Source of the DNA: Lutjanus erythropterus
Lineage: Eukaryota; Chordata; Actinopteri; Lutjaniformes; Lutjanidae
Assembly (NCBI GenBank): GCA_020091685.1
Contig: CM034597.1
Span: 36,387,301 to 36,451,300 of the forward strand
DNA: 64,000 bases
Reading direction: 5' to 3'
In this document: one piece after another, positions 60,728 through 64,000 of the stretch
Layout of the letters: each line of letters begins with the position of its first letter
Position numbering within the stretch: position 1 is the stretch's first letter
Position numbers and translations under genes: made by a program
The notes under the pieces: generated by a model
What the model was told of the DNA's origin: nothing
Database searches by the model: none
What the model saw: only the letters and a program-made list of their open reading frames with translations

Positions 60728-62073
60728 CGAACGTAAATAAAAACCTAATACAATGATTTACAGATCCTGTTCACCTATCAGTTCAGTTGAATATAGTACA
60801 AAGACAAGATATTTAAAGTTCAAACAGATACATCTCATTGTTTTTTGTAAATACACAAATTCTCTATTTGGCACCTGCAATATTTTCCAAAAAAGTTGGG
60901 ACAAGGGCAACTTTATCACTGTTACATCACCTTTTTTTTTTTTTTTTTTTTTTTAAAAAAACAACAACTTTCAATAAGCACTTAGGAAGTGAGGAACTAA
61001 TTGTTGAAGTTTTGAAAGTGAAATTCTTTCCTATTCTCGCTTGATACACAATGCTGAATTTTTAAATTTAGCTTTTCAAAGAATCTGGATGGTCCTCGTC
61101 TTCTTTAGCCCTGAGGTCACGATGTGCATGATTTCCAACAACAGTTTGAAATGTGGACTTGTCAGGCCACACAACATTTTTCTACTTTGCGTCAGTCCAT
61201 CTCAGACAAGCTCGGGCTCCAGAGAAGTCAGCAGCATTTGCTTCACATCTTAGTGTCATGGGTTGGGGTTTCTTGTATTCACTTCCTGCTTAATTTTGGT
61301 ATGTTATCCCCTGTATGTTTCGGTTGTCTTTTCCTCCTACTTTTGTTCTTTTTATCTCCTGGATCACTGACTATGTTCACATGCCCTCACCTCTGTATTT
61401 AGCTTTGTGTCTCTTCCCTCTTTAGTTGCTAGTTCATCCTCGTCTGTTTTCTACTTTCTTCTGACATTTCCTCCTCGATTTTGTCTTTGTGTCTTTCCCT
61501 GTGTGCATTTAGATTATTATATTTATAGTACATTCACAAATTGTCAACCAGGAACAGGAGACCCAAATGCAGAATTTGAAGAGGAGTTGGTGAAGTTCAA
61601 ATGCTTAATGAAAATACAAAAAACAAAAATATATTGTGCTGGCAAAAAGACAAAGGCAACCAAAAAATCCAAAAGGGAAAGGCATAAAAATCAAAGTCGG
61701 GAGAATCTGATAATCCAAAAGCACACTGTTTCTTCACAACAGTTTTCCAAAATGTTCCCAAACCCATGTAGAATCCTTTATACACTTATGTTGGTTTTCA
61801 ATGCAACTTATAATGCTGTGCTGCCTGAGAGGTCAAAGGTCACAGGCTTTCATTAATGGTTATCAGTCTTGCCCCTTAAGCGCAGAGATTTCTCTGCATT
61901 TATGGATTGTAGATCCATAAATCCCTAAATTTCTTCCAGTTTTGTGTTAAGAAACATCCTTAAACTGTCTGTCTGTTTGTACTGTATTCAACTGAATATA
62001 AGTCACAATTTATTTGCACATCACTGCATTCTGCTTTTTGCACAGTTTCTAAACTCTTTTGGAATTGGGGTTG
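60728..62073 (-). mobile_element. Decayed Tc1-like transposon after mucin copy 2
   Basis: Minus-strand Tc1-family transposase remnants in broken frames; right end GGAATTGGGGTTG then TA. Copy 1 keeps the uninterrupted site (GAATGTACAAAAGG). Contains a poly-T run (60932-60954) and a foreign insertion at about 61,255-61,775. It is too mutated to encode a working transposase. Confidence 0.75.
61255..61775. mobile_element. Unidentified interspersed element nested in the Tc1-like copy
   Basis: Splits the Tc1-like copy between its CATCTTAG and CACTTATGTTGG segments. Contains C/T-rich sequence followed by an ACAGGAGACCCAAATGCAGA stretch of a kind I associate with widespread fish repeats. The family cannot be named from sequence alone. 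Confidence 0.4.
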
Positions 62074-62079
62074 TACAGA

Positions 62080-62795
62080 AACAGCAATTTAAGGTGGTGC
62101 TGGTGGTGTTGTCTTCATCATATCTGGGAAAAAAAACAAGTTTCTTTTGAGCTCAACACAGCAAATATTTCTCCCCACTTTGCTGCTGTGATCTACAACC
62201 AACATCTCCAGAAAACCAGAAGTACCTGGACTGCACTCCAAATGCACGAAAGAGAAATTGACTCAACAAGCCAACAGTAATATCCATTTTCACTCTGTAA
62301 TCCCCACACAATATTTTCATTGCCACACTGTTGGCTGTGCCTCCCATTGCAGGAATGTGAATAGTGAATGTGCATTTGACTCAGGAGTACAGAACAATGG
62401 GAGGCACAAACCAAGAAATCTGATCCGTCAAAGAGCTTTTTAAGAGGCGTTAATAATTCTGGTGCTTTGTAACTGGAGGAACAGCCGCCATGCTGACAAG
62501 CTGGGTAACCAGGAAACTGGTCCACTATGTTTCTTGCTTACCTTTGATTGTATGTAAATAAGGAAATGTTTCACACAGAACAATAACCTTGGTCATACCT
62601 CATACCAAGTGTGTGACGATAGAACCCCAAATCAGGGTAATTAATGGTCTGTCAAGTATTATTGACAAAAATACAAGTTAAATTTGTTGAAGTGTGTTCA
62701 GTAAATGATCTTGAAGCACACCAGGGGCCACTATTTTTGCTAAATGGCCAGGGACCAGTTGAAAAACTAGCATTGGTATAACTAGTAAAAGACCT

Positions 62796-62828
<33 letters not shown>

Positions 62829-64000
62829 TGCCTCCATATTGCTCACTTGGCCAAGTCTTCTAAAGTCCCAGCATGCCATTAACGTGTGAGTGCTGTTAGT
62901 TTTTATGTTTGAAAACTTCAATTGTTTGGGAGATTCTGCGACGCTGTTTTCCTGTGAAACTCCAGCAGTGTTTTGTGGACTTAAAAAACTAAACCCGACT
63001 TCCAGTTTCCATTATTTATCAGATAAAATACATCGAAACATTCAAAGACCCAGAACTCATCTTTCTTTTCAATTATTTGTTTTCAAATTGACTGACTTAT
63101 TAGCTATATTAACTTGGTGTGAGGATTAACAGATAAAGCAGATATTTTACTGCATTTAATAACTGCAGCTGCATTTTAGTTATAAAAGCTTTGGTAACAT
63201 TTAAAAGACAACATTAAACATAGCTGGAACCTCTCCCATCATCCGATCACTGAAATGATTACTTAAAACATAGACCATAAACATAAATGTTTCCACCGGG
63301 GACAGAATGAATAACATATTTAAGCTATTTTTATATAAAACGCACATTTATGGGATCATAATTATCTTAATCTCTGTGTATCTTTTGCTCCTCGTCATGT
63401 CTGATCCTGCTGCAGTCTGCACAGCCTGAAAGGCTTTGAGGGTCACTCAAAGATCAGCTTACTGTTTGTGCCTAAGTCTCATTTATACCATCTCACAAAA
63501 CTGACACATCTGGCACATGTGGGCCACTCAGCATCCTACTGGGAGCCAGATTAGGCCTGCAGGCTGTGGTTGTCACTGGTCTACAATAATATTAAGTGAT
63601 AACACATTTTCTTGCAATGACACCAAGCAAATAATAAAACAGTTGAAACTGTAAGTTACTGAAACAAAGGATTGTCTAGAACTGCCACTGAGACACACAT
63701 TAATGGTTAAGTGTGTATGTTTGTGTTTAGTTTCTTTCTGTTTCAGTCTCTTGTCCATGTGATAGACTTGCCTCTCCAGCTAGTTGTGGAATATATAAGA
63801 ATGTATAAAACAAAAGTCACACATTAAGCAGGATGGCCAGTATGTGTCGGTCACTTCTTATATTTCTTATTATTTTTACACATGCAGGCAAATATTTTTT
63901 TCAAAGGATTATTTTTGTACTAAAATTCTTATTTATTGTTCATGTGTAAATCAGACTTTAAAAATTATTATTTAGTGATGTCACCTTCACTTATGGCTAT
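62080..64000. other. 3' flank of mucin copy 2, no gene seen
   Basis: Homologous in patches to 51,500-53,130 of unit 1 (for example TGCTGTGATCTACAACC at 62,182 and 51,607). No additional exon found. Confidence 0.6.
62798..62826. repeat. (AAT)n microsatellite
   Basis: Nine AAT units in the 3' flank of mucin copy 2. Confidence 0.93.

Larger units (their letters stand above)
55770..64000 (+). repeat. Tandem segmental duplication, unit 2 (runs off the window)
   Basis: Partner of the unit at 43640, offset by about 12.1 kb. The window ends inside its 3' flank, at sequence matching 53,120 of unit 1. Differences are insertions of repeats (Tc1-like after the stop, several in the last-but-two intron) and length change of the mucin exon. 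Confidence 0.8.

Noticed and set aside
61407-61856. 149-codon plus frame
   Set aside because: Lies across a nested repeat and a decayed Tc1-like element; no domain or splice context.

Overview
The window is vertebrate nuclear DNA, almost certainly from a teleost fish, probably a percomorph. The evidence is a split, spliced gene that translates to TTC14, long AT-rich introns and intergenic DNA, CA/GT microsatellites, several decayed Tc1-like DNA transposons, a hAT-type element, a tRNA-derived SINE, and several interspersed repeat families common in teleosts. The species cannot be read from the sequence alone.

Layout. 1-24,350 holds no gene I can support. It is intergenic DNA with interspersed repeats (a GGTTCT fold-back array at 4.6-5.3 kb, a LINE/SINE-like tail at 14.1-14.5 kb, Tc1-like copies at 10.0, 16.4, 22.7 and 23.7 kb) and several non-repetitive, homeodomain-site-rich blocks (3.4-4.4, 6.5-6.9, 11.5-12.0, 12.9-13.4 kb) that look like conserved non-coding elements. 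24,400-40,250 is one gene on the minus strand, ttc14. Twelve coding exons splice in frame into a 796-residue protein with an S1 RNA-binding domain, TPR repeats and a Ser/Arg-rich tail; an NRF1-like site lies upstream. 40,250-43,640 is intergenic and includes an inverted-repeat element with a perfect estrogen-response-element palindrome and DR1 nuclear-receptor sites.

43,640-64,000 is a tandem duplication carrying two paralogous, apparently intact genes on the plus strand. Each has four exons: a 21-residue signal-peptide exon, one very large Thr/Pro/Ala mucin exon (4,902 and 1,440 nt), and two short exons that together encode a 55-residue beta-alpha-beta C-terminal domain, possibly half of a SEA fold. 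Intron phases (1, 1, 0), both N-glycosylation sequons in the terminal domain and the end ...VAP-stop are conserved. Mature proteins have no cysteine and no membrane segment, so they should be secreted, heavily O-glycosylated and not disulfide-polymerised. Homology extends into the 3' flanks of both genes; the repeat period is about 12.1 kb, and the second unit runs off the window end, so a third copy may follow.

Transposons date events inside the duplication. A hAT element (with a nested SINE) sits in intron 1 of copy 1 only, and a Tc1-like element sits just after the stop codon of copy 2 only. In each case the other copy preserves the empty site. The Tc1 copy places an AATAAA 47 nt after the copy 2 stop codon.
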